Of a DNA stretch of 64,000 bases, positions 47,894 to 60,601 are shown in pieces. The notes beneath the pieces were generated by a model. The model worked only from the letters and a program-made list of their open reading frames with translations, had not been told where the DNA came from and made no database searches. Positions within the stretch are counted from its first letter, which is position 1. Every line of letters starts with the position of its first letter. The DNA lies in NCBI GenBank assembly GCA_018697195.1, contig CM031857.1, forward strand, positions 68,714,405-68,778,404, given 5' to 3'. Source of the DNA: Certhia americana (Eukaryota; Chordata; Aves; Passeriformes; Certhiidae). Position numbers and translations under genes: made by a program.

Positions 47894-48034
47894 ATTCACA
47901 GAATCACAGAATATTCTGTGTTGGAGGTGACCCACAAGGATTATCAAGACCAGCTCTTCAGTGATTGGCCCATACAGGGATTGAAACCACAGCCTTGGCA
48001 TAATTGGCCTCATACTCTGACCAGCTGAACTAAA
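47894..48034 (-). mobile_element. TguSINE1-type SINE (tRNA-Ile head, CR1 tail)
   Basis: Read on the minus strand from 48034, the element starts TTTAGTTCAGCTGGTCAGAG, a degenerate tRNA A box. It continues through CCAATTATGCCAAGG, the anticodon arm region of tRNA-Ile, to GGTTTCAATCCCTGTATGGG, the B box and T arm. It then passes into a CR1-like 3' tail: ATAATCCTTGTGGGTCACCT, followed by ATTCTGTGATTCTGTGAAT. The pairing of a tRNA-Ile head with a CR1 tail is the structure known for TguSINE1 of passerine birds. The copy is nearly full length and moderately diverged. Confidence 0.85.
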
Positions 48035-48651
48035 ATTGTGCACAAACCTCATGAGAGGTAATCCCAGAAGGGACCCCGGATGCAGCAAGTGCCTCTTTCA
48101 AGAGGCAGAAATAGCCCAGGTCTGTTATATTCAGTAGTAGAGGTAAGGTCTGCAGGATGGACATGGGTTTGTTCAAAGAGGACTTTGCTCAAGGCAAGGA
48201 ATTCTGGAAGTTCCCAGGCTCACCAGGGAGGCTCTGAGGAGGCTTTGGTGCTGCTGTCCAGTACAGGCTTTCAGGATCCTTCATCTGCTTGGATACCGGT
48301 AGCCACAAGGAGAGTCTGGTGGTCTAAATCTTGGCTAAATCTTGCCTTCACCTGATTTTCCCTGTACAAAATGATAATTCTGCTGACAGTTTTGAAAACC
48401 ATCTGCTGCTTATCCTTTAATCTTCCATTATTCCTCTTGTCCTGCTTAAGCCTATTTTCTAAATTAGCTGGATCATAGTACTGGCATTGCCTTTGAGCAG
48501 TCTTCAGACGTTTCCTGAGGGGGGCTTACCTTGAACCATTCCAGCCCTTTCTTCTCTTTCTCTTCCTCCCCTCCCCTGCTCCAGCTTCCTTTCACTAAAC
48601 TCAAACAATGTATCTCCTAAAGATCAGGTAGAGAAGCAGTGTGTATTGTGT
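48035..48651. other. intergenic, nothing recognised
   Basis: Ordinary non-coding sequence between the SINE and the TA microsatellite. It is pyrimidine-rich near 48545-48590. Confidence 0.65.
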
Positions 48652-48714
48652 GAATATATATGTACAGTGCACATATATGTGTATGGGTAGTGCATATGTA
48701 CACACACAGAGCAT

Positions 48715-48771
<57 letters not shown>

Positions 48772-48792
48772 TGTATATATATGCATATATAG
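48652..48792. repeat. TA/TG compound microsatellite
   Basis: Alternating purine-pyrimidine DNA. Mixed ATATGTAC/GTGCACATA sequence leads into a long (TA)n block interrupted twice by TG (48724-48790). The overlapping tyrosine/isoleucine-rich open frames on both strands are products of this repeat, not genes. Confidence 0.95.
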
Positions 48793-51700
48793 AGTGCTGC
48801 AGAAGAACTCTGAATGCAGCACAGCCTCTAGATGCTACTGCATGCAAACAACCAGCTCCTCTTTGAAAATCTCTTTTTTTAAGTTTGGATGTGCTCATTG
48901 TGGAAAGCTGGCCCCATTATGGGGCTTGCCCTTTTCCATTGATTGCATGGCACCAAAATGTAAAATTGAATGCAAGTCTAGGTTCATGCTGAGAAAACCC
49001 TGCTAACCTCAGGGAGAAAGAATTAGTCTGTTTTGGAATTTTAATTTGGTCCCAACTGTATTTCAGCTTTATTTAAAAAATCTGAAAGCATAACAATCAG
49101 GAAAAACATGATATATTGAGTTAAAATGGGGGTTTTTGAATAAATTAATGGAAGTCCAAACCACTGCAAGCAATCTGGTTGCAGATTGTTGTCAAAATTA
49201 TATACACACATGTATACATTTTCATTTCCTTCCTTCCCAAGATAAATTATTTTTTAAGCTTCTCCTGTGGAACACATGTGTCTCTGGAATTCCAGGGGAC
49301 TAAATTTTGTGGAAATCCAACATGTGAAATCAGAATTACATCTGGTTATGCACTTTTTTGACTCCAGTACGGCTCAGTCCCTTGCTTCCCAATTATGTTT
49401 AGATTAAGCCCTCCAAGATGAAAATTGATTCTCTTTGTGTCTCTGAATTTGCAGCCATGAGAAATAAAAAAAAAAAGCAAGGAAGACTTTTTTGGTGTAG
49501 TGTTTTCCTGTATTGCTCTACGTTTTGTTTTTTTTTTTTTTTTTGTTTTTTGTTTTTGTTTTGTTTTTTAATCTATTTGGTAAAATCAGCTGTTATGACA
49601 GAGGCAGCATGATAAATAATAAGCAGCAAGCTGTCCAAGCAAGAGCTTCTTTCTCACGCTATTTCCTGCAGAGTCAGATTGTATGAATGCCTGCAAATAT
49701 CTAAACTTGGGGCAGTATTTGAACATCCCTATTACCTTTCCGAGCTTTAGATCCAGCTCTTTGATTTGTTCTCTCAAGCTCCTTAAAGCTCCTTCTCTGC
49801 CAGTTTGGATGATGTGTAGGAGTCTGTAATGAATACGCTCATTATCTAATACAAAGTGGCATAAAACACTCATGCCATGAACTCCGCCACACAGCTATAC
49901 CCTGCTGCAATTCTCTGATTCATGCTGTACGAGATTAATAGCATTTATGTTATTCATATATCTTGGTTGACCTTGATCTGTTAGAAACTCCCTCCTTTTT
50001 ATCTCTGTCCCATACTGGGGAGGTTTTGTCCCACATTAACAATGGAACGTTTGTACTTCAAAGCACATTCCCCCCACGCCCAACATCCTGAGTTTTAATT
50101 TTCCTTACATATATAATATCTGTTCCCTTCTTTTTCCCTCTCATATTCTTACTTATTTTAATGGGCTGATATTATCTCAGGAGCTGTAAGCTTTTATTTC
50201 TTTTTTTTTAACATATCATAGTAAGTTAACCCTTTAAAATCATATTGCAGAAAATATTTAAGTTCTAACAGAAGAAATAAAAACATGCTCTAAGAATGAA
50301 CAGTATTTGTAGCTCTTCTTTGTGATATTTGTAGGGCAAATACCATCATTTCAGCTGTGATAGCACATAAGAAAATGTGTGTATAGAGAAAAGATGATAC
50401 AGAGACTTGAATAAGGGAAAGACAGAGTCACATAGTTATAGATGTAATTTTTCAGAATGCTTTGAGTTCCTCCTTGGGCACTTTGCAAAACTGAGACATG
50501 TTCCTGCCTCTTGCACCGCTCCTGCACTCAGAAAAATTAATTGGCCCCTGAGATCACCCACTTCTGTTTCCCACTGTAGCACACTGCTCCCTGCTCATGG
50601 TGATGTGAGATAGACCCTTTGTCTGTGAGAAAATCTGGGCTGTATGAAAAAAAGATGTCCCATGGGAAGTAGATGTCTGTGGTCTAATATGTGTCAGTCT
50701 CAATATGTCAACATGTCTCCCTTGGCTGGTTGTGGCCTCCCACCACTACTGGTGATGCTCAGGGAGGTTGAGCAGTGAGCTGAGGCTAGGAGGAGCCATC
50801 CCCTGCAGATGAGAAGCCATACTCCCCTGTCCCCTGGCACAGCAGTAGTGCCTCGAGGACAGTTTGCTGCCGTGCTGGTGGGGAAGGAGCTCTGGATGGG
50901 CCCAACAGCTCCTGTCCAGAGCTGGAGCAAGAGCTAGCAAGGCTCTGGGGTGGATGAGATGAGGAAGAGACAGAAGGACAAGAGTGGAGCTGGGTGGGGG
51001 TTTCTGGCAGTGCACTGGGGCAGGGAGGTGCAGAGAAGCACACAAGCAGATGCTGAGAGAAGGCAAGATAAGAAAAAGATCAAAAGTGGAATGTGGTGAC
51101 AAGCATGAGCAGCATGTCTAGTGATAATTAGAGCAGAGCCCCTACATATGGTGCAAGGAGAGAAGCTGCCTGAAGCACTGGGAACACTTGAGGAGTCATG
51201 GCTCTGCTGTACACTAGACATCTTATGTCCTTACTCTCCTTCCTGGCCATCTTCCACCATAGTTGGAAGTGGGATTCGGCTCTGTCTGCATTCCAGTCTA
51301 TCAATTGCTGTGACACCACGACAGCAAGCAGGGAACTCCAGCTACCACTTCCCTCTTTTTTCTTTTCCTCAGCACATGCTAAGACTGAGATCTGTCAAAA
51401 CAGGTGTATGCCTGAGTCCAAAGAGTGCAACTGGCAAGGATCATGTGGTTCATAGGCTTATAACAACTTTCCAGTCTATTTATTTATTCACATCTCCCTC
51501 CAATTTGTGATTGGTGGCTTATTAATTTTTATTTTCCCAACAGCTTTCTGGAAGGCTGGATTAAAAATGTTATAGCAAAAAGCATTGATCTGGAAATATT
51601 ATTGCATCAAGAGCTGCAGGGAGACGCAATGTCTTTTATCTAAACACTGATACTGCTGAAAAAATAAGCAACATCCAGATATAACGGCTCAGCTTTAGGT

Positions 51701-53354
51701 CATGAAATCTTGTCTATATTTTTTTCTCCAGTGTTTAGACCTAATAAAAGATATGACATCTCCTTCCGGATCCTTCCTTGACTATGTTCCTAGACCATGA
51801 CCACTCCAACAGCACTGATCAGTAAATATTTGTGGCTGGAGCTGTGCTGTTTGGAGCGTTTTCTCCCTCCAACTTCCTGGCTCCCCAGCTGTTGTCTCCT
51901 CATGGCCCTGCTGCTGCTGGCCTATAGCCCCAGTGCTGGGCAGCAGCAGCCCCAGGAGCACAGAGGTATCTGGCTCTGCTCCATACCCTTAATTCTGCAT
52001 TCACTCACAGGTCTGCTTTCAGGGGATTTGCTGAAAGGGAAATAAAACTATTGTATTTAATGCAGAGTAAACAGAGCAGATCCTACAACCTTTCTTTGTG
52101 ATGTGTAGCGAGTTCTGTGTATTTTTTCATTCTGTTTTACTATTTTTTACAGTATATGAATAACCATGAATCAGAGATTTGAAGCAGACAGTGCTTGAAA
52201 ATACTTTTTCCATGTGTTGCTGTTTCCAAAAAAAGGTTTTTCCATGTGTTGCTGTCCAGGTCTGAAGAATGTTAAGATACATATGTGTTATAATGCATTG
52301 AATTAGCTAGGGGAGAAAAAAGGAGCAACCGAGATAATCTTTTTCTAATTTTTGCTTTAATCTTGCAAAAAAACTCCTGACACTTTCTAACAGAATTCCA
52401 AAGTGATAACAACCTTACTGCTGTTAGGCCCATGGTTTAACTATACTGTACCTGTGTTAAAGGAAAGCTCTGTTGACTCGTGAGTTTGTGGCAGAACATA
52501 GACTACTTTCATGGGATTAGAAGCCTGTATACTCTAGCCTTGTGAAATTGTTTTGCTTTCTTGGCATGTTCAAACTTCTTGAGGAAGTGAAGGACTTCCT
52601 CTATGAAGGGCTGTGCTTACTTCATTTCTTTGTGCTCCAAATACTGAGACAGCAAGTTCCTTGGGACATCTGTTCTTTGTTCGCTTTGGGTTTATTTATG
52701 CATCTGCCTGCCTTTTCCTCTCTGTGTTCAGTACTAAGAAGAAAAAAAGAAAGAAAAAAAAAAGAAAGAAGGAAACTCTTGGTGCTGCTACAGAACTATA
52801 TCCCCTAGTCTTTATTCAAAGATAGGCTGATACTTTAAAGTACAGTTTCACACTAAATTAAATTGCAAGGTGCAGTGCTAGGAAGTGTACCTGAACATCA
52901 GCAGGGAAAATATCATCCCCACCATCCCACATCCTCTTGGGCTTGGAAAGAGCTGAGCTGTTTTCCCTTTTTTTTTTTTTTTGTAGACCGTAAGAAGCCA
53001 TGTATTAGTACAGTCAAATATTTTCTGACCTTATGGTCTTCACCAGGCCAGAATCAGTTAAAAGGTTTATTTTCTGGCATTTTAAGCCTGAATTTTGTCT
53101 AAGTTTTTCATGTAACTAAATGTGCTACATTTCTTTTTTTCATACAGGCCATGTGAATTCCCACAAGTGCTACAGGACTCATGTACTGCTTGCAGAATTG
53201 TGCAAAACCAGTTCTTAAACAGGATGGGACGCCAACATACCTTGGGTAGGATCAGGCTGCATTGCTGATGCCCTACAGCACCACATAGGACATGGATTGA
53301 AAAGCAGTAAAAGCTTTCTTATTGTGTCTCCTGAAAAACCTGTGCTTGAAAACC

Positions 53355-53358
<4 letters not shown>
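48793..53358. other. intergenic, no gene recognised
   Basis: Mixed AT-rich and locally GC-richer sequence (about 50740-51060 and 51830-51960) with short open frames showing no known domain. Low-complexity tracts include T runs near 49527-49570 and 52969-52982 and an A/AAAG run near 52738-52772. A 19-bp direct repeat lies at 52205-52255. Confidence 0.6.
52205..52255 (+). repeat. 19-bp direct repeat, 32-bp period
   Basis: TTTTTCCATGTGTTGCTGT occurs at 52205-52223 and again, identical, at 52237-52255. Confidence 0.9.

Positions 53359-53385
<27 letters not shown>
53359..53385 (+). repeat. A27 homopolymer
   Basis: The longest uninterrupted homopolymer in the window. It could be the tail of a retroposed transcript inserted on the + strand, but the ~200 bases upstream match nothing I recognise and I see no flanking target-site duplication. 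Confidence 0.9.
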
Positions 53386-53387
<2 letters not shown>

Positions 53388-56300
53388 CACGTCAAAGCAC
53401 AATTTGTGATCCCAAAGTTGGTTGCTAGGCTTGAAGTCCCTCTTGCTCCAAACTAAACTCATCCTTTAAGGTTCCTCTGTGGTCAGGGGTGATGGATTCA
53501 TCCCACTCAAGAGGAATGGTCTGAAATAAAAATTGTTCTCTCTCTCTCTAGGGATTCTTCCCTCCTTCATTCAGGGGTAGCCCAACAGTATGCTTAAGCT
53601 AGCTGACTATATGTTAGATGCTTAATATTTAGACAAGTTGTATCCTACCATGAGCAAACAAAACTCGCTCTCAGCTGAAAGTCAAGGTACCCAGACAATG
53701 ACCAGGTTAATGCAGAGACAATTGCAACAGTTCCTCAAAACATTCTGCAGCACAAACCACAAGTGGGACTTCTTTAAGTGTTTAATGGTGCTTCTGCCTT
53801 TAATGCATGTGACAGTTTTTTTTGCTCCAACTCTTTGCTGATTCATGAGACGATGCAATGGAAGAGGGGAGAGTGATTATAGCATTTAGATTTAACCTCC
53901 AAAAGGAGGAAATTAATCTTTTCAGGTCCATTGGGAAAATAAATAATTTCAATAATTTTGTTAAACTGGAGTGGAAATGATTTTGGCCAAAAGCCTTTCT
54001 GAAATAAAGGGTGACTATATGCTAAACTAGACTAGAGGCTATGGAAATCTACCACTAGAGGTTTGTGAATAAGAGGTTAAACAAACTTTGGCTTAGTTTA
54101 TATAAAGAAACAAGATCAGTTGAAGAAAGATGGACTTGCTCCAAAGTTACAGAATGCATTTCCCAGTACTGATCTCTGGGCACTGAAGTCTCCTTCCTAC
54201 TGCTTCTGCAGAGGAAGGAGAGTCAAAGCAGGAGCCTGTCTCACAAAGAACTGAGGAGTGACTGATCTCATGACTCTGGACATGGGGGAACTTTTTGCAT
54301 TGTGCTAAGAATGTGTGAATAAGGGTTATAATAGGAACCTGAACGGACACTGCACAACGACTGATGAAAAGCCATTTGAGTTAATGAGTTACATGACACA
54401 AGCCTGGAAAAAGGCAGCCTAGCTCAGTCTGATGGGAATTTGGTGAACTTGATAAAACTTCTTTCAGGATGAATATAGAATGGATAAAGAATGGGAAGAA
54501 TTTCCAGGAAATGTGAGGAAAGGAAGTAGCAGTAAGCATGAGAAAGAAGCAATTGTGTGTATAATGTTTCTTGCTTGTTTGTACATCCCTGCCACTCTAT
54601 CCCCTATAACCATCTGCATTTGTTGCCTGCCATGTTTGGGATCTGGACAGGGGCTGTATTTTTAGCTTGATTTCAAACATTGTCAGTGCTTGGCTCTGAG
54701 TTGCAGAGGCTGTTGCCATATCTAATATTCATTGTTTGGTACTGGGAAGCCTTATATAGCCTTGAGCTGGAAGATAATGTATTCAGATTCTACAGTCACA
54801 GGAACCAGCTGATTTACATACACTTGCTGTTAAAGATTTAGGTAAAATATTCAAAAACCTCTTCCTGTGGTTGAGTAGAAACTGGGAAAATTTCTAACTG
54901 GTACCATATTTCACAGTTTTCTTTTTCCTTGTTTCTTTTATAAGTTTCTTTTAAGAGTAGATCCAGCCTGGCATTTGAGATGGGGCTGTTGTGGTAAGAG
55001 CTGTGGCTCTGTTTGAAAACACCAATTCCTCTCTGCTTACCATAGAGGGAGCTGAGAGGGCCAGCTTGGATTGCACATTTATCTTTCTGCCAGCTGACAT
55101 TAGATTAGAGGAATCTGTGTCCCTATCAGTAGTGAAATCAAACCATGAGGAGAGAAAGTGCCAGAAAACAGATCCACAGAAGTAATTTTGGGGTGGAAAG
55201 GCTTAGTTAGCTTTAAGGAAATACTCTTGAGATAGTGTGGTTTAGGCACTTCTTCGGAAACTGAAACACTGACTTTGAGGTTCCAAAGAAACCTGTACTG
55301 CTGATTAGGGTCACATCTATGAAACAACTCTTAGAGCTGGATAAACCTTCCTGCATTTGATCTCATAAAGGCCAGCAGAGTATTTTCTGGACATGTCCGA
55401 AATACGAGGCCTTTCTTTCCTCTTTTGACTGCCACTTGTGAAAAACTGGCTGGTTTAATGAGTCATCCAAGAGAGAGTTCTTGGACATGAATTTCACGTG
55501 GAGGGATGCATACTGTGGTTCAGACTCAAAACTTGGAGCCTAAGTGCACCAAAAATTGTGAGAAATGTCTAAGGTTAAAACACTGTTCCTTTGCCTGTGT
55601 CGACAATGGAAAGAGCAAGAATCATCTACAGAAAGGAGGTACCCCTGCTTGTAGGTTGAGAAGGGTGTCTGGGACACATCAGGAGTGTTTGGGTGGGCAC
55701 CTTGGTCCTCTAACACTACTACAAATGGGACTTTTGCCACAGAATAAGTGGAAATGGATCCTTATCTTATGAACCTTTGTTTGCACAGAAAACAGGAGCA
55801 AAGCTGTGCTCACCTATCGTAAAAGTAATTCTCTTGTAGACAATGTGAATTTGCATGTGTTCTAAATATAGGTGGTTTTGAAACTAATCGATCTGTTCCA
55901 TAAATCCTGTAATATCATATGATACTACTACTGATTCTATGTATTTACTTTCATTGAATTTTATTAAAGTTCATCACACAGGTTATTTTTAAGACTAGTT
56001 GTGAGAAAGATGAACTCCAACACGTGGAATAATGTAAATAAGTAAACTGAAAGTAGCTGAAAGCTTCTATGCTTAGAAGCACCTTATTTGAATTTCTTAC
56101 GTGGGAGCATTTGCTTGCAAAAGACAGGATATTGATGATCAAACTGCAATTAACTGAAAGGGTTCTGTGTCTTTGTATTAAACAAAAGATATTGCATAAA
56201 AGCTCTGGCAGTTTATTTTTAAATTTTTTTCACTCATTTAAATGTATGAATACAGATGTTTCAACATGCTTTTACTGTAAGTTGACTAAATGTAGTCACA

Positions 56301-57695
56301 CATTTGTTAAAGGAAAAAGATCAGCTTTCAATGACTTAAAAGCTCAAAGAACTGCTGATGTGAGTTTCTTCATTTGTGCAAGCTGATCTGCCCATATGTT
56401 ATATTATACTGGTTCATTTCTATATTTTAGTCACAGGGTCATTGAAAACATCCTATCAGATCTCTTATGCAATGTAGCCAATAAGTCAGCTTGCATTTAG
56501 AGCCAAATCTATAGTGTGTATAGGAGCTTGAAAGCATCTCAAAAGACATCTCATTCACTTATAAAGACTGATGGAAGGATATTCTGCCTTAATATTACCA
56601 CCCTGTCACATTTCAGAAATGTTTTTAGGTTATCATCATCCCTCTGTGCCAGCCATCCAGCCTTCTAGTGCACCTGTTTATTTTTTTTTTTTCTTTTTAA
56701 TTTTTTTTTTTTGTTTTTCCTCAGGCTCCTCACAAGTGTCTGCATTCACAGTTTTTGTGTGTCTGTTTGTCTTTTACTCTGCCATCTGACACCCTGTTTC
56801 TTTGCTGGGACGTACCTCTGCAGTCCCAGTCTTCCACATTTCCTGTCAGTTGTCATTTTTATCCTACCCTCTACTCCCAGACACAGAGTTACCTTTGTGC
56901 TCTTGACATCTCTAGCAGATGTCTTCATCTGACCTGAGTGCTCCCCAGCACCTGTTAGCCTTCCACCAAATCCTATTTGAAATAATGCCTTCCCTTTGCA
57001 ATTCCATCCATTTTCTTGAGCAAATTTGCTCCACTGCACTAAGTAATCCTTTCCTTGTATGATCATTTTTGTCTTTATTTCTATCTTATCCAGTATTCAG
57101 GAAGAATAATCCTCCTTTTACATATCTTTTGCAAACACTGGGCTTTCCTTGCCAAATACTGCAAGGTGTAGCAATGCAGAGCACTCCAGGGTGGGATTTG
57201 TGTGGCAATTTCAGCCCTAATGACTGTGAAGTCATGCTTGCATAAAGAGATGTATTCTGTGCAGTGCCTTGCAAGAATAAACTGCATTACTACCTTACAG
57301 AGGAATTATGGACATATAAGGTTGAACTAGTATGTAGAACAGAAATGGTTCAAGAGAGGATTTAATAACCCAGGAGCCCAAAATTTGAACCATATTTCTG
57401 ATAATCAAAGCATCATTCCAATGATCTTTTAGCTCCTCAGCTGTATGTGAGATATAAGGTTGTGGTCATTAGCAGAGAAATATGCATCCCTGGAATGATA
57501 CCCTTCAATCTTGTGAGGCATCAAGTTACTGCTGATAAGTGAGGTCTAAGGGCAGAAGATGCTGAATCACAATTGCTACACCTGATTTGGCCTAATCCTC
57601 CTTTGTAGGCACACAGATGACACACCAATCAAGAATATGACCTATTGTTGATTTTCCCTAGCTTTTCTAAAGCCTATATGACAGTGACCCAACTT

Positions 57696-57713
57696 GCTGC
57701 ACCTCCTACTGGT
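57696..57713 (-). promoter_or_regulatory. CTCF-like motif, intergenic
   Basis: The minus strand reads ACCAGTAGGAGGTGCAGC, one base from the CCASYAGRKGGCGC core at the GGC position. Weak, motif-only call. Confidence 0.35.
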
Positions 57714-60579
57714 ACATGACCCAAATTCTGACACACAAAAAGGGGTTACTCTGTACTACAGTGTCCTCATCTGCTGCTTTTCTCCCATTCCTACCCCAGT
57801 GAGATTGAATGTCTCTTACCTACTCTGCACCATGTTACAGATATTTGAAGTGTTGTGCTGAAATACTCAAGCTGGTCTCACATAAAATTTGCCCAGGTTC
57901 AGATCCTTTACTTAACTGATCTGCAACCCTCACAATCTTGTGTCACATCAACAAGGCATGATTTTCTGACTGGGAATTGGTTACATAGTCAGCAGCTTAG
58001 CACATGGAGTAAACTATTTGCTCTGTTTCAAAGTGAAGAAAAAGTTTTCTCTTTGAAGTGTGTGGTGTGAACATTTCTTTTAAGAAATATTTGGATTTTC
58101 TTTTTTTTTTTTTTCCTTAAGGAGGAAGAGGGTACCTCATTCAGAAACCCATCAAAAAACTCTTCCCAAAATGTGCAAAATATGGACTCTGTTGAAATCT
58201 AGCAGGTGTATTTGAATTTAAAGAAGATGCCAGGATTCCCCTTTTGAAACTTATTTCTTATTAATCAACACTGCTAAAGTACAACAAGGTGTAAGATTTA
58301 CCATGGTGGGATCCAGATGTTTTCTGGGCTCTTCCCCTTTTTCTTTCTTTTGTTCATTCATGGATCACCCTTCCCTGTCTATGAGCTGTGACATTAGGCA
58401 GTGGTTATACTCAGCCGTTGATTCTTGGTAACTCATTGTGTGAACAATATTTTTGTTTGTTTGCTTGCTTTACGTATGGGCAGAGACCATTTAAAGCAGT
58501 GCAAAAGCACATAGTAAAAGTTTAGGAAAACACTCAGGGCAGTAGCTAAACTCCTCTCTGAACTGTGGCCATTTTCACTGTCTGCGTGGCCACCTCTCTG
58601 TACGACAGGGCAGCCTACACCACATCTGTTCAGGACCTGCAACTGCATTAACCTCGGGATTATGACATCAAGAATGGCATTTGTACAATTAAAAATGTTA
58701 TCTCACAGGGCAGCCCTTGTTGCCCTCGGCCACCTTTGGGTAAATTGTGTTGTAAAAAAGGTTAAAAAAAGCTGCTGGAACTAATCCTTTTGATGAAACC
58801 TTTAACAAGTATGTCAAGCTCCTCTGATCTTGGCCCTGGCAGAGTATAGTTGTAGTTAATGTCCCTGTCTCTAACTCACCATCTTAGACCCTCTTTCCTG
58901 CCGTGTGTTTTCTTCATCAGTTTGTATTTCTGCCAGTCAGTGTCACAAAGCACTTCCTGCTTCATCCCTGCCTGACGGGGTTAAGCCACGCTGATGGTCT
59001 GCAGTTGTGTGCAGCTTCATTTTTCATAGATTCTTTCTGATAACCATAACATGAACTCTGGAGTATGTGTTAGGAACTGAAAACAGGCCAAGTGTTTTGT
59101 ATTAGAGCCTGTATTCCCACATTCACCAATTCTCCAAGGGTTGAAAATGCATCAGTGACATGTATGAGAAAAAAAAAAGACTGGGACTAAAATCAATTTT
59201 CTCCCCTCTTGCCTACATGAAACAAAATTAAAAGCACAATGAGCCTTATTCTTTTTTCATTTACTGCTGAAATTCCTCTGCCGTCTGTGAAGCAACTCTT
59301 TTTACACCACTGTAATGGAAGTAGAATCAACCCCGGTATCTACTGCAGATGTTTATACCTTAAAAAAACAGTAGCACACACAGTTTCTCTGTCTAATAAT
59401 CTTTTAAAAAGCCAGTAAACATTTTATCTTTATGGTAGAGCTAGACCCTGGAGAACTGATTAACCAAAACTTGTAACTTACTCTAAACGAACAATTTGAT
59501 ACTCCTTTATACATGACCGCCTTTCAATATCCTGGTGCGTATTGTGACCCTAAGCTGTCATTTTAATGCCTGTGTTAGCACAGATCAAAGGAGAACAGAA
59601 GCAAAATATAAAAATACAGCAATAAATAACCTAGTGTGCTTTCTTATCTCTGGTGAACATTGTATATTAGGCTGGTTTATTTGCTCGGTATTACAGAGTC
59701 ATCTTTACTTCCGCTGAAATAAACTGGGGTGAAAAGCCACAATAATCCTTCAGATAAAATGGAAAAAGTTATTAAGTTATTTATGCCTGTGCTATTCATA
59801 GATGTCTCTTCTTAGAAACCGGCCAGTTGTGGTTTTGTTTTTTTCTGTAGCATCCGCTTTTCTCCTTGAAATTTCACAACCTTTTTATTTTTAATTGAAA
59901 AAAAAAAAAAAAAACAACCCAAAACGTAATGCAGACCCATGCTAACAATTCTGCCATCCTGGCTGTCAAAGAGATTTCCTGTGGTCTGCTTTCGGCTGTG
60001 CACTCAGACAGTTGCACTGTATATCAGGCATTTGTTTAAAAAGTAAACAGCTACAGTCATCATCGGCATAAAAGTTAACCCATGATGTGTGGGGCTTTTT
60101 GCTTTCTTAGTGTCTATCCAGGAGCCACCTGAGGACTCGTGTAAAGGTGGACAACCAAGAGGTTGAATGGATCTGAGGGAAGTTGTTGCCGTGAGAAAAG
60201 CAAGCCAAGTGTCATTGCCTGAATGCTAAACAGGGGTAACCATGGATTTACTCATGTGGTTTGGTCCCTTTATGTTGTATCCCCTTTACACTGCTCAGAG
60301 AAAGGGATGGAGGAAATGCTGCTGAGGCCCTTACAGCTGGGGACAGAAAGGGACAGTCCCTCCTTCCCTGACAGCACCAGACTGTGCAGGTCCCACATGC
60401 ACCATTAAAATAGATCAGGTTCATTTTCTAAGAACAGATCAGCTATGGATATTTTCTCAGTATTGTTTGAAGAATAATTGTGGTTTCACAAGTTCTTTTT
60501 CACAGTAACATGTGAAGACAAGGCTAAATTATTCTACTCTGTTCAGGATGCAGTGGTATGTAGAAAAATTTTCCAATAG

Positions 60580-60601
60580 TTTGAATTCTTAAGAATTCAA
60601 A
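60580..60601. repeat. 22-bp perfect palindrome
   Basis: The half-site TTTGAATTCTT is followed directly by its reverse complement AAGAATTCAAA with no spacer. Confidence 0.9.

Noticed and set aside
47966..48034. A functional tRNA-Ile gene on the minus strand
   Set aside because: The acceptor stem is not paired, the A and B boxes are degenerate, and the sequence runs straight into a CR1 tail. It is the SINE head, not a tRNA gene.
48218..48236. CTCF-like motif TCACCAGGGAGGCTC
   Set aside because: The last core positions do not fit (AGGC where GGC should fall), so the match is too weak.
48601..49006. Tyr/Ile-rich open frames on both strands, up to 121 codons
   Set aside because: They are translations of the TA/TG microsatellite.
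51121..51510. 129-codon + strand open frame
   Set aside because: No recognisable family, overlaps other equally long frames, and there is no supporting signal.
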